From contig JALSIU010000005.1 in the NCBI GenBank assembly GCA_026989715.1, positions 1-7,120 on the forward strand: DNA of 7,120 nt. The letters are read 5' to 3'. This stretch comes from Methylomonas sp. Lineage in GTDB: Bacteria > Pseudomonadota > Gammaproteobacteria > Methylococcales > Methylomonadaceae. Numbering within the stretch: position 1 is the stretch's first letter; each line of letters begins with the position of its first letter. The notes below the pieces were generated by a model, which was not told where the DNA came from, did not search any database, and worked only from the letters and a program-made list of their open reading frames with translations. Positions 1 through 6,239 of this stretch are shown piece after piece. The position numbers and the translations under genes were made by a program.

Positions 1-927
1 AATTGCTGGAAAAGTTCCCGCCATACCTGCACCATCTGCCATATGACAAGATGCACAGTTATTTGCATAAACACCTTCACCTTTAGCAATTAAATCTGCT
101 TGCGACCACTCTTTATCAGCAGCAGCGGCGGTTGCAACCGCAATCCCTTTTTGCTCAGCAACCCATGCTTGATAATCTGCTTTTTCCATCGCAATCACTA
201 CAATTGGCATAAAACCATGATCTTTACCACAAAGCTCAGTACATTGACCGCGATAAACGCCGGCTTTTTCTACCGATGTCCATGCTTCATTAATAAACCC
301 TGGAACAGTATCTTTTTTCCACCCTAAATCAGGCACCCACCAAGAGTGAATCACGTCAGCCGCTGTAAATAAAAAACGAATTTTAGTATTAATCGGCACA
401 ACTAAAGGATGATCCACATTTAATAAGTAATTAGGTACAGTACGTGGGTCAATACCTGAATTCAGCTGTCTTGCTTTGTTACTTGCTTCATCCAAACTAC
501 TGAAAAAATGCACGCCACTATCTAAGTACTCATACTCCCATTTCCACTGCCACCCTGTGACTTTAATGGTCATTTCTGAATCTTGTACATCGTCCATTTC
601 CAACATGACTTTAGTGGCAGGAATGGCCAATGCAATCAAAATAACGGTTGGGATAATTGTCCAGATAATTTCCACTTTTGTACTTTCATGAAAGTTTGCA
701 GCTTTATAGCCACGTGACTTACGGTGAAAGTAAATGGAATAAAACATGGTACCAAATACTGCAATACCAATAAATACACACACCCACAACACTAACATAT
801 GTAAGCCGTAAACATCTTTACTGATTGATGTCACGCCCTCCATTAGGTTGAGAGTATAGTCCGCCCGTGCCGTCCCAAGGCCTATGGCCATTAGGGTCAG
901 TACTGCGAATAATTGCTTGATTTTCAT
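1..927 (-). CDS. coxB: Cytochrome c oxidase subunit II with C-terminal cytochrome c domain (3' end cut off by window)
   Basis: This subunit takes electrons from cytochrome c through the binuclear CuA centre and passes them to subunit I of the membrane-bound terminal oxidase. The frame is open for 309 codons from ATG 927 to the window edge. A signal peptide covers about residues 1-22 (basic start, hydrophobic core, ARA before D23). Two membrane helices lie near 42-66 and 85-108. The aromatic stretch GWQWKWEY is at 125-132. The CuA ligands are all present: H194, C229, E231, C233, H237 and M240. After a linker, a CASCH haem c motif at 291-295 begins a fused cytochrome c domain, as in caa3-like and many gammaproteobacterial CoxB proteins; the rest of that domain and the stop lie outside the window. 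An AGGAGG ribosome site (938-943) sits 10 bases before the ATG. coxA and coxC would be expected beyond the left edge, but this is not visible. Confidence 0.95.
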   Translation of the reverse strand, partial: MKIKQLFAVLTLMAIGLGTARADYTLNLMEGVTSISKDVYGLHMLVLWVCVFIGIAVFGTMFYSIYFHRKSRGYKAANFHESTKVEIIWTIIPTVILIALAIPATKVMLEMDDVQDSEMTIKVTGWQWKWEYEYLDSGVHFFSSLDEASNKARQLNSGIDPRTVPNYLLNVDHPLVVPINTKIRFLFTAADVIHSWWVPDLGWKKDTVPGFINEAWTSVEKAGVYRGQCTELCGKDHGFMPIVVIAMEKADYQAWVAEQKGIAVATAAAADKEWSQADLIAKGEGVYANNCASCHMADGAGMAGTFPAI

Positions 928-937
928 CACGGAGTAG

Positions 938-977
938 CCTCCTCTATTAATAATAAACTGATTGAATGCGTTGTAAA
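938..977 (-). promoter_or_regulatory. Candidate coxB promoter and strong ribosome binding site
   Basis: On the minus strand TTTACA (977-972, five of six matches to the sigma70 -35 box) is followed after 16 bases by TATTAT (955-950, five of six matches to the -10 box). The Shine-Dalgarno sequence AGAGGAGG (945-938) lies close downstream. The ribosome site is convincing. The promoter is less so, because its start point would fall near 943, inside the Shine-Dalgarno sequence, and leave a leader of only about 16 bases. The true promoter may lie further upstream in the gene-free stretch. Confidence 0.3.
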
Positions 978-1172
978 CTCTATTTAAGTGACTTGCATTT
1001 ATTCCCTTAGCAAAAATACCCTATTTATTCTTATCACAAAAAAACCTGTTAATTCTAACTCATGCGCCTCTACTAGGCTAGAGAAGCTTTCCTGTTTTTT
1101 ACCTGCATCCCACGAAAAAATACATAGATTCTAAGCATAATATTCAAATATAACATTAATATTCATTAACTT

Positions 1173-1201
1173 ATGACATACCATGATATGGTATAAGTCA
1201 T
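1173..1201. repeat. Imperfect inverted repeat upstream of coxB
   Basis: ATACCAT (1178-1184) and ATGGTAT (1188-1194) are perfect inverted copies around a 3-base centre. Outside them, ATGAC (1173-1177) pairs with GTCAT (1197-1201), with two unpaired bases (1195-1196) on the right arm. This gives twelve paired positions in a compact, operator-sized element. It lies about 245 bases upstream of the coxB start and just beyond the hemerythrin terminator. It has no adjoining T-run, so it does not look like a terminator. A regulator-binding site for coxB is possible, but I do not recognise the motif. Confidence 0.5.
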
Positions 1202-1215
1202 TTTCTTAATAAAAC

Positions 1216-1252
1216 AAAAAAAGGCTTGCAAGCTAAGCTTACAAGCCTTTTT
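1216..1252 (-). terminator. Rho-independent terminator of the hemerythrin gene (could work both ways)
   Basis: GGCTTG (1223-1228) pairs with CAAGCC (1242-1247), flanked by A-run and T-run partners (1218-1222 with 1248-1252). After one C/A mismatch (1229/1241) an inner AAG/CTT stem closes a 5-base loop. On the minus strand the stem is followed by a run of seven T, ending 22 bases after the hemerythrin stop codon. The T-run on the plus strand would allow termination from the left as well, but no plus-strand gene ends there. Confidence 0.88.
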
Positions 1253-1273
1253 AAAATGCGATATAGTTAAATA

Positions 1274-1672
1274 TTAGCTATTCAATGCATCGGCATACGG
1301 CATATCAAATTCAGGAATATGACTATCTAACCAGCCTTTCACTAACGCGCCAGTGTCTTCCGTTACATCTGCTTCACCTGCATGAAATTTTTTCTGAAGG
1401 TCTGCACAAATCCCCACTAAAGCATCATGCTCTACTTTATGTGCGTCATAACCTGCATATCCTTTTGCCTGCATTTCTCTTTCTTCATGTGCAAAGTGAT
1501 CAACAACATAAGCAATCAAAGCATCTAATGCATTACCAATATCTGCACGGTCTGCTCCGCCTGTCGCAAGGTCATATAATTTATTTAATAGATCAAATAG
1601 TGTTTTATGCTCTTCATCTGCAAATCCTACTTTAGTTCCATATTGCTCTTCTGTCCAAGTGATTAAAGCCAT
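1274..1672 (-). CDS. Bacteriohemerythrin, single-domain oxygen-binding di-iron protein
   Basis: This is a 132-residue cytoplasmic protein of the hemerythrin family, which binds O2 reversibly at a non-haem di-iron site in a four-helix bundle. All seven expected ligands are present: H22, H59 and E63 (in HFAHEE), H78 and H82 (in HKVEH), H118 and D123. The N-terminal motif ITWTEEQYGTKVG is typical of the family. Length and spacing match the Methylococcus-type stand-alone protein, with no sensor or signalling domain attached. I chose ATG 1672 over the in-frame ATG at 1714 because GGAG (1682-1679) sits 6 bases before it, the protein then starts at the usual family position, and the -10 element at 1711-1706 places transcription start downstream of 1714. 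The gene follows bioD on the same strand but has its own promoter and terminator. Oxygen storage or delivery to an oxygenase or oxidase is the likely role, by inference. Confidence 0.93.
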   Translation of the reverse strand: MALITWTEEQYGTKVGFADEEHKTLFDLLNKLYDLATGGADRADIGNALDALIAYVVDHFAHEEREMQAKGYAGYDAHKVEHDALVGICADLQKKFHAGEADVTEDTGALVKGWLDSHIPEFDMPYADALNS

Positions 1673-1705
1673 TTTATTCTCCGATTTATTATTATTGGAG
1701 CGGAT

Positions 1706-1711
1706 ATTATA
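1706..1711 (-). promoter_or_regulatory. Promoter -10 element of the hemerythrin gene
   Basis: The minus strand reads TATAAT, a perfect -10 box preceded by TG. A transcription start near 1699 would give a leader of about 27 bases containing the GGAG ribosome site. The -35 region (about 1728-1735) is poor, with only about three of six matches. This suggests either dependence on an activator or weight on the TG plus -10. It supports the shorter hemerythrin start and separates this gene from the bio operon, although read-through from bioD is also possible because no terminator is visible between them. Confidence 0.6.
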
Positions 1712-1727
1712 CATAAAAACTTTATGT
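1711..1727. repeat. Perfect 7-base inverted repeat within the hemerythrin promoter
   Basis: ACATAAA (1711-1717) and TTTATGT (1721-1727) are perfect inverted copies around AAC. The element fills the spacer between the -10 box and the expected -35 position of the hemerythrin promoter, and lies just after the bioD stop. There is no GC in the stem beyond one pair and no T-run follows, so it is unlikely to be a terminator for bioD. Its position is that of an operator, but the binding protein is unknown. Confidence 0.5.
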
Positions 1728-1736
1728 TTATAAGGT

Positions 1737-2402
1737 TTATTTTGTAATTTTTTTTGCGAGCATCTTTTGATCCATTGTTTCCAAAAAAGGGAATATCGCT
1801 AACAAAGGCACCGGCGTTGCTTTGCTAATCGTGGCAATATTCTCATCTAATTTTTGCATATCTTTTTCAACACATGAAGCAATCCAGCCATAACATTTAC
1901 ACCCTGCCTGCTCAATCGCATCAAAGGTTAACTTAGCCTGATTGATACATCCTAAACGCACCCCAACCACGACGATGACGGGCAGAGCTAACTGCTTAGC
2001 TAGATCAGCAACTACATCAAACTCATTTAATGGCACTAACCAACCGCCTACGCCCTCAACTAACACCACATCAGCCATTTTTGCCAAGTTGCGATATTGA
2101 TCGACAATATGTGCCAACTCAATTTCTACCCCTGATTCCGCAGCAGCAATATGTGGCGATACCGCCAATTCAAAGGCATACGGATTAACAGCTTGATAAG
2201 GCAGTTCAATAGATGCCTGCTCATGAATCAGCAAAGCATCTTCATTCTTTAACTGCCCCTCTTGCCACTCACAGCCTGATGCAATCGGCTTCATACCCAA
2301 TACCGTTTTACCCTGATTTTGGTAATACTGCATCAATGCCAGCGTACTCCACGTTTTACCTATCCCTGTATCTGTTCCTGTTATAAAAAAACCTTGCGCC
2401 AT
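1737..2402 (-). CDS. bioD: Dethiobiotin synthetase
   Basis: BioD closes the ureido ring of 7,8-diaminopelargonate with CO2 and ATP to give dethiobiotin, the step before BioB. The 221-residue length is usual for the family. The P-loop GTDTGIGKT is at residues 9-17, the substrate-side lysine lies in GMKPIASG (K38 within 36-43), VEGVGGWLVPL is at 115-125, and VGVRLGCINQA is at 146-156. All are standard BioD landmarks. ATG 2402 is well supported by GGAGGAG (2414-2408) five bases upstream. The start lies inside the end of bioC, with a 22-base overlap, so translation is probably coupled. This is the last gene of the bio operon in the window, with the hemerythrin promoter directly after it. Nothing appears damaged. 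Confidence 0.97.
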   Translation of the reverse strand: MAQGFFITGTDTGIGKTWSTLALMQYYQNQGKTVLGMKPIASGCEWQEGQLKNEDALLIHEQASIELPYQAVNPYAFELAVSPHIAAAESGVEIELAHIVDQYRNLAKMADVVLVEGVGGWLVPLNEFDVVADLAKQLALPVIVVVGVRLGCINQAKLTFDAIEQAGCKCYGWIASCVEKDMQKLDENIATISKATPVPLLAIFPFLETMDQKMLAKKITK

Positions 2403-3202
2403 GACGACTCCTCCATTGCAACTACATTAGCTTGTACATAAATAATTTCAAAACTCGCACTAATTCCACCCGCCTCATCCTGTGGATACGCAGCCATCAA
2501 AGCCTGCAACTTACCTTTACCGGTTAATTGCTTATGACGCGCCTGATGCACATTGTGCGCACCAATTCCCTTAAGCTCCCGCATGAGCTCTAAAACACTC
2601 GCATATTGCGTATGATAAATATGACTATTTACCTTAATATTTTCAAAACCACACGCTTGTAAAATACCTTCTATATCCTGCTGACAACAAAAATCATTTA
2701 CATGCGGTGCATCATCAACCAATGCCCATGCCGATTTTAACTCACACAAAGCACTTGCGCCAAAAGTTGAAAAAACCAATTGCCCGCTTGGTCGTAAAAT
2801 CCTCTGCATATCCGCCAGTACGCTCGGCAAATCCTGGCACCACTGCAATGCCAAATTAGACACAACTCCCTCTAAGCAAGATTCTACAAAGGGCAAACTA
2901 TCTGCATCAGCACATACCCAGCCGCCTTTTTTATGACACAATCGTTGCCGAGCGTGCCGTAGCATTGGTTCAGCAATATCTAAAGCAATCAGCTCAGCAT
3001 TTGCAAACTTATGCGATAACTGCTCAGTAAAAAAGCCAGTACCACAACCTACATCCAATAAAATATTAGGCTCTATCAGTGACACTTGCTTAATTAATTC
3101 ACGCCCAACCCTACGCTGTAAAGCCGCCATTCCGTCATAACTATCAGCCGCATTAGCAAATGACTGTCTAATTAATCTTTTATCCAGGGAAAAGTCACTC
3201 AC
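2381..3202 (-). CDS. bioC: Malonyl-ACP O-methyltransferase
   Basis: BioC uses S-adenosylmethionine to methylate the free carboxyl of malonyl-ACP, disguising it so that the fatty acid synthase can build the pimeloyl chain. The protein has 273 residues, slightly longer than the enteric form. The N-terminal signature SFANAADSYDGMAALQRRVG is at 14-33, the SAM-binding motif LLDVGCGTGFF at 48-58, acidic motif II around D75, and the later methyltransferase strand VVSNLALQWC at 113-122. The start is GTG 3202, overlapping the bioH stop as GTGA, with GGAG (3215-3212) nine bases upstream. The last seven codons run into bioD. Being next to bioH fits the pair acting as methylation and demethylation partners. 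Confidence 0.95.
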   Translation of the reverse strand: MSDFSLDKRLIRQSFANAADSYDGMAALQRRVGRELIKQVSLIEPNILLDVGCGTGFFTEQLSHKFANAELIALDIAEPMLRHARQRLCHKKGGWVCADADSLPFVESCLEGVVSNLALQWCQDLPSVLADMQRILRPSGQLVFSTFGASALCELKSAWALVDDAPHVNDFCCQQDIEGILQACGFENIKVNSHIYHTQYASVLELMRELKGIGAHNVHQARHKQLTGKGKLQALMAAYPQDEAGGISASFEIIYVQANVVAMEESSWRKVFL

Positions 3203-3987
3203 CGGCCAGCACTCCGCTTTATAAAGTCATGCACCAAATGACTGACCTGCTGTTGTCGACTTATAAACGGCATATGGCCTGCCCCGTCAATCAGCTCGAT
3301 TTCTGCTTGTTGCTGCAATTGCCGACAAAACTCACTCACCTCGACCGGTACCAAAGTATCTAGCTTACCCAAAATAATTTGCACAGGCACTGATAAGTCC
3401 TGCAAAGCAATACGCAAATCAACATTTTGTAAAATATCCAAGCCTCCCATAAGCACATCAATACGAGGCGGCTCACATTCTTGCATAGCCACTTTAACCT
3501 GCTTAAAACTTGCCTTCATATCGATCATTCCTTGTAACTGCAAACTCATAAAGCGCAATAAAGTAGCCGTAACATTATTTTGTAAATTATGTGCAAATTC
3601 CTGCAAAACCTGGGTTTCAACACCTGGCCACTGCTTAATTTGCAAAAAATGCGGATTGCTTGCAATCAATACCAAAGATTGAATCTGCTGTGGATACTTC
3701 TCTGCCAAACGTAAAGCAATATTCCCACCTAAAGACCAGCCTACCAATGCACAAGGCTGAGGTGGCAACGCGGCCTGCACCGCATCTACAAGCAACTCCA
3801 TATTACAAGGCGATACAGTCTCACTACGCCCATACCCAGGTAAATCTAAACAAATGACTTGCCGCTCCTGAGCTAAATGATGCAGGCTCTTGGCAAAATT
3901 GCGCCAAATACCGGTATGCATCGCCCAACCATGCAACATCACAATAGGCTCTCCTTGCCCCCATGCTTCTTGATAAATGCCCGTCAT
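3199..3987 (-). CDS. bioH: Pimeloyl-ACP methyl ester carboxylesterase
   Basis: BioH is a cytoplasmic alpha/beta hydrolase that removes the methyl group added by BioC, ending chain extension and releasing pimeloyl-ACP for BioF. The 262 residues match the family length. The N-terminal oxyanion region HGWAMHTGIW is at 19-28, the nucleophile elbow GWSLGG puts the serine at S85, the acid is D210 in GKLDTLVP, and the catalytic histidine is H238 in GAGHMPF. The start ATG 3987 overlaps the bioF stop as ATGA, and GGAGGGG (4002-3996) lies eight bases upstream. An unrelated alpha/beta hydrolase could look similar, but the position between bioF and bioC and the WSLGG and GHMPF motifs make BioH the clear choice. 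Confidence 0.95.
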   Translation of the reverse strand: MTGIYQEAWGQGEPIVMLHGWAMHTGIWRNFAKSLHHLAQERQVICLDLPGYGRSETVSPCNMELLVDAVQAALPPQPCALVGWSLGGNIALRLAEKYPQQIQSLVLIASNPHFLQIKQWPGVETQVLQEFAHNLQNNVTATLLRFMSLQLQGMIDMKASFKQVKVAMQECEPPRIDVLMGGLDILQNVDLRIALQDLSVPVQIILGKLDTLVPVEVSEFCRQLQQQAEIELIDGAGHMPFISRQQQVSHLVHDFIKRSAGR

Positions 3988-5141
3988 ACCGGCATCCCCT
4001 CCAACGCATCCAGCAGCCTATCTACATGTTGCCGCTCATGCAAAGCAGAAAATGTAATACGCAAACGCGCCCCTCCTTGAGGGACTGTCGGCGGCCGAAT
4101 TGCACTGACCCATATACCCTGTTGCAATAAATATTCGCTTGCCTGCGTTGCAGCTTGACTTCCCCCTAATACAATAGGCTGTATCGCAGAAGCTGAAGGC
4201 ATTAGATTCAAACCTAATTGCTGCGCCCCCTCTCTAAAATAAGCAATCAACTCGGCCAGTTTCTCTCTACGCCACGACTGTTCTTGAATAAGTCGCAAAC
4301 TAGCACGCGTAGCAGCAGCAATAGCGGGCGGCAACGCAGTGGTATATATATAAGTGCGTGCTTTTTGAATCAGCGTTTCAATTAAAGCATCAGAACCTGC
4401 CACAAAAGCACCGCTTGTCCCAAAAGCCTTGCCAAACGTACCGATCAATATTGGCACTTGCTGCTGACTTAGTTGACACTGCTCCACCAAACCGGCTCCC
4501 GTTCTCCCTAAGACACCAAAACCATGCGCATCATCCACCAACAAATCGCAACTATGCGACTGCGCCAGTACCGCCAACTGCTGTAAATGTGCTACATCAC
4601 CATCCATACTAAACACACCATCTGTCGCAATCATTGCCCGCCGACCTTGTACCTGATGCATTTTTAACTGTAAATTATCGAGGTCATTATGCACATAGCG
4701 TTTCAATCTGGCACCTGACAACAGAACGCCATCTAGCAAGGAAGCATGATTCAATTTATCTGCATAAATAACGCCATTTTTATCCATCAATGCCGCAATA
4801 ACACCTAAATTAGCCATATAGCCTGTCGAAAATAATAACGCTCGCTCACGCCCTGTAAAATCCGCCAGTTCTTGCTCTAAGGCATGGTGCTCATAAGCAT
4901 GCCCGCACACCAAATGTGCCGCGCCACTGCCGACGCCATACTCATCCGCCGCTTGTTTAAAGGCAGTCAGAACATCGACATGACTCGCCAAACCCAAATA
5001 ATCATTACTGCAAAAATTGAGTAACTGCTGACCACCAATACAAACAGTGACCCCTTGCGCAGCATCAATCACGCGCCGACGACGATATAGGCCAGCTTGT
5101 TTTAATCGCTCCAGTGCAGCCCTTAAATGATTTGCACTCAT
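3984..5141 (-). CDS. bioF: 8-amino-7-oxononanoate (KAPA) synthase
   Basis: BioF is a PLP-dependent alpha-oxoamine synthase that condenses pimeloyl-ACP (or -CoA) with L-alanine to give KAPA. From ATG 5141 it has 385 residues, almost exactly the usual length. SNDYLGLA is at 45-52, the cofactor-stacking histidine in LNHASLLDG (H132), VDDAHGFG at 202-209 with D204 and H206, and the PLP-binding lysine K238 in GTFGKAFG. The frame also opens upstream at TTG 5165, but that would add eight residues the family lacks. Neither start has a recognisable Shine-Dalgarno sequence, which is unusual in this operon, where the other bio genes have one. The stop overlaps the bioH start by four bases. Confidence 0.95.
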   Translation of the reverse strand: MSANHLRAALERLKQAGLYRRRRVIDAAQGVTVCIGGQQLLNFCSNDYLGLASHVDVLTAFKQAADEYGVGSGAAHLVCGHAYEHHALEQELADFTGRERALLFSTGYMANLGVIAALMDKNGVIYADKLNHASLLDGVLLSGARLKRYVHNDLDNLQLKMHQVQGRRAMIATDGVFSMDGDVAHLQQLAVLAQSHSCDLLVDDAHGFGVLGRTGAGLVEQCQLSQQQVPILIGTFGKAFGTSGAFVAGSDALIETLIQKARTYIYTTALPPAIAAATRASLRLIQEQSWRREKLAELIAYFREGAQQLGLNLMPSASAIQPIVLGGSQAATQASEYLLQQGIWVSAIRPPTVPQGGARLRITFSALHERQHVDRLLDALEGMPV

Positions 5142-5183
5142 AACAGTATCATTTACGCATTGCAAACAGGTTTAACAAAAACA

Positions 5184-6164
5184 TTATGACTGCGCATAAC
5201 TAGAGCCTGCCGAACGCACGCCCAGCCTATCAAATAACGCCAAATCATGATTGGTCATCGGATTCTCAGTCGTTAATAACTTATCGCCATAAAAGATTGA
5301 ATTTGCCCCCGCAAAAAAACACATTGCCTGCATTTCATCTGACATATCCGCACGCCCGGCAGACAAACGCACTCTTGATTGCGGCATTAAAATACGCGCC
5401 ACAGCAATCATACGAATAAACATCAAGGTATCCAGTTTATCAACTCCCATTAAAGGCGTACCTTCTACTTGCACCAACATATTGATAGGCACACTTTCAG
5501 GGTGCTTCGGCAAATTAGCCAATTCAATTAATAAATTCGCCCGATCATCATCATTTTCCCCCATGCCAACAATACCACCACAACAAACATTAATGCCTGC
5601 ATCGCGCACTCGCCCTAAAGTATCCAGGCGATCTTGATAAGTTCTGGTCGTAATCACTTCGGAATAATAATCCTCAGATGTGTCTAAATTATGATTGTAA
5701 TAATCCAACCCACCTTCTTTCAAAGTTTTCGTTTGCTCATCAGTCAACATGCCTAAAGTAACACACGTTTCCATCCCCAATGCCTTCACCCCCTGCACCA
5801 TTTCCACCACACGCTCAACATCTTTGTCTTTTGGACTACGCCATGCCGCCCCCATACAAAACCGAGAGGCTCCTTGCTCTTTTGCCAACTGCGCTGACTT
5901 TAAAACTTCTTCAATAGGCATTAATGCCTCCGGCGTTAAATCCGAATCATAGCGCGCACTTTGCGGACAATAACCACAGTCTTCAGAACAAGAACCGGTT
6001 TTAATGCTTAACAAACTACTCACCTGCACTTCATTAGGATCAAAGTGCTCACGGTGTATACTGTGTGCCTGAAACAACAAATCATTAAAAGGCTGCTTAA
6101 ATAAAGCTTTTACTTCATCTAATTGCCAATCATGACGTAAACTAACCACTGAATCTGCTGACAT
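5184..6164 (-). CDS. bioB: Biotin synthase, radical SAM enzyme
   Basis: BioB inserts sulfur into dethiobiotin, the last step of biotin synthesis, using a [4Fe-4S] cluster with S-adenosylmethionine and a sacrificial [2Fe-2S] cluster. The 326 residues include the radical SAM motif CSEDCGYC (C59, C63, C66). The second-cluster ligands C103, C134, C194 and R266 align with the known enteric set at a constant offset of six. The C-terminal MCFFAGANSIFYGDKLLTT (281-299) is strongly conserved in the family. I chose ATG 6164, because GGAGAG (6177-6172) lies seven bases upstream. The in-frame TTG at 6179 overlaps that ribosome site and is unlikely to be used. This is the first gene of the operon, 42 bases before bioF, and is divergent from comF. 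Confidence 0.97.
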   Translation of the reverse strand: MSADSVVSLRHDWQLDEVKALFKQPFNDLLFQAHSIHREHFDPNEVQVSSLLSIKTGSCSEDCGYCPQSARYDSDLTPEALMPIEEVLKSAQLAKEQGASRFCMGAAWRSPKDKDVERVVEMVQGVKALGMETCVTLGMLTDEQTKTLKEGGLDYYNHNLDTSEDYYSEVITTRTYQDRLDTLGRVRDAGINVCCGGIVGMGENDDDRANLLIELANLPKHPESVPINMLVQVEGTPLMGVDKLDTLMFIRMIAVARILMPQSRVRLSAGRADMSDEMQAMCFFAGANSIFYGDKLLTTENPMTNHDLALFDRLGVRSAGSSYAQS

Positions 6165-6206
6165 GCTAAAACTCTCCAAGACCTGAATTTTCGATTAAAC
6201 CAAAAC

Positions 6207-6239
6207 TTATCAACCCAATATGATAAACAAGGTAAACAA
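6207..6239. promoter_or_regulatory. Candidate BirA-type operator of the biotin operon
   Basis: On the minus strand, TTGTTTACC (6239-6231), 15 bases, then GGTTGATAA (6215-6207). The known proteobacterial BirA site has half-sites TTGTAAACC and GGTTTACAA about 14-16 bases apart; this copy matches 7 of 9 in each half at the right spacing. It begins a few bases after the predicted bioB transcription start (about 6243) and covers the comF start codon. That is the right place for biotin repression of bioB and perhaps of comF. The match is imperfect in an AT-rich setting, so it remains a candidate. Confidence 0.4.

Larger units (their letters stand above)
928..1273. other. Gene-free stretch between coxB and the hemerythrin gene
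   Basis: No reading frame here looks like a gene on either strand. The right end (1216-1252) holds the hemerythrin terminator, and next to it is an imperfect palindrome at 1173-1201. A weak stem (CTCTA at 1068-1072 with TAGAG at 1079-1083) is also visible. On the minus strand an 11-codon frame starting ATGCAGGTA (1107-1099) ends in TAG, but it has no good ribosome site. The region is AT-rich and presumably carries the coxB promoter and 5' leader; apart from the weak candidate at 950-977, I cannot place a promoter in it. Confidence 0.6.

Noticed and set aside
100..691. Plus-strand open frames at 100-327 and 476-691
   Set aside because: Both lie opposite the strongly supported coxB frame with its CuA ligands and show no family resemblance.
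971..979. TTGTAAACT upstream of coxB, eight of nine matches to a BirA half-site
   Set aside because: No partner half-site exists at 14-16 bases on the expected side, and there is no biological reason for biotin control of coxB. It is probably chance in AT-rich DNA and overlaps the candidate -35 box.
1068..1083. CTCTA/TAGAG stem considered as a terminator or attenuator in the coxB leader
   Set aside because: The stem is only five pairs long, not GC-rich, and has no adjacent T-run in the coxB direction, so it cannot be supported.
1285..1635. Plus-strand open frame of 116 codons opposite the hemerythrin gene
   Set aside because: It is antisense to a gene with all its ligands intact, its translation is rich in His and Leu with no recognisable family, and it has no ribosome site. 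It is a shadow of the real gene.
1673..1714. Longer hemerythrin with 14 extra N-terminal residues starting at ATG 1714
   Set aside because: That ATG lies upstream of the predicted transcription start and has no ribosome site. The shorter form starts at the family's usual position with a good Shine-Dalgarno sequence.
1711..1727. Inverted repeat after bioD considered as the bio operon terminator
   Set aside because: The stem is almost entirely AT with a 3-base loop, and no T-run follows on the minus strand. Its place inside the hemerythrin promoter fits an operator better.
5160..5178. TTGCAAAC and GGTTTAACAA next to each other between bioB and bioF, resembling BirA half-sites
   Set aside because: The half-like sequences abut instead of being about 15 bases apart, and one has an extra base, so this does not fit a BirA operator. 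It also lies downstream of bioB.
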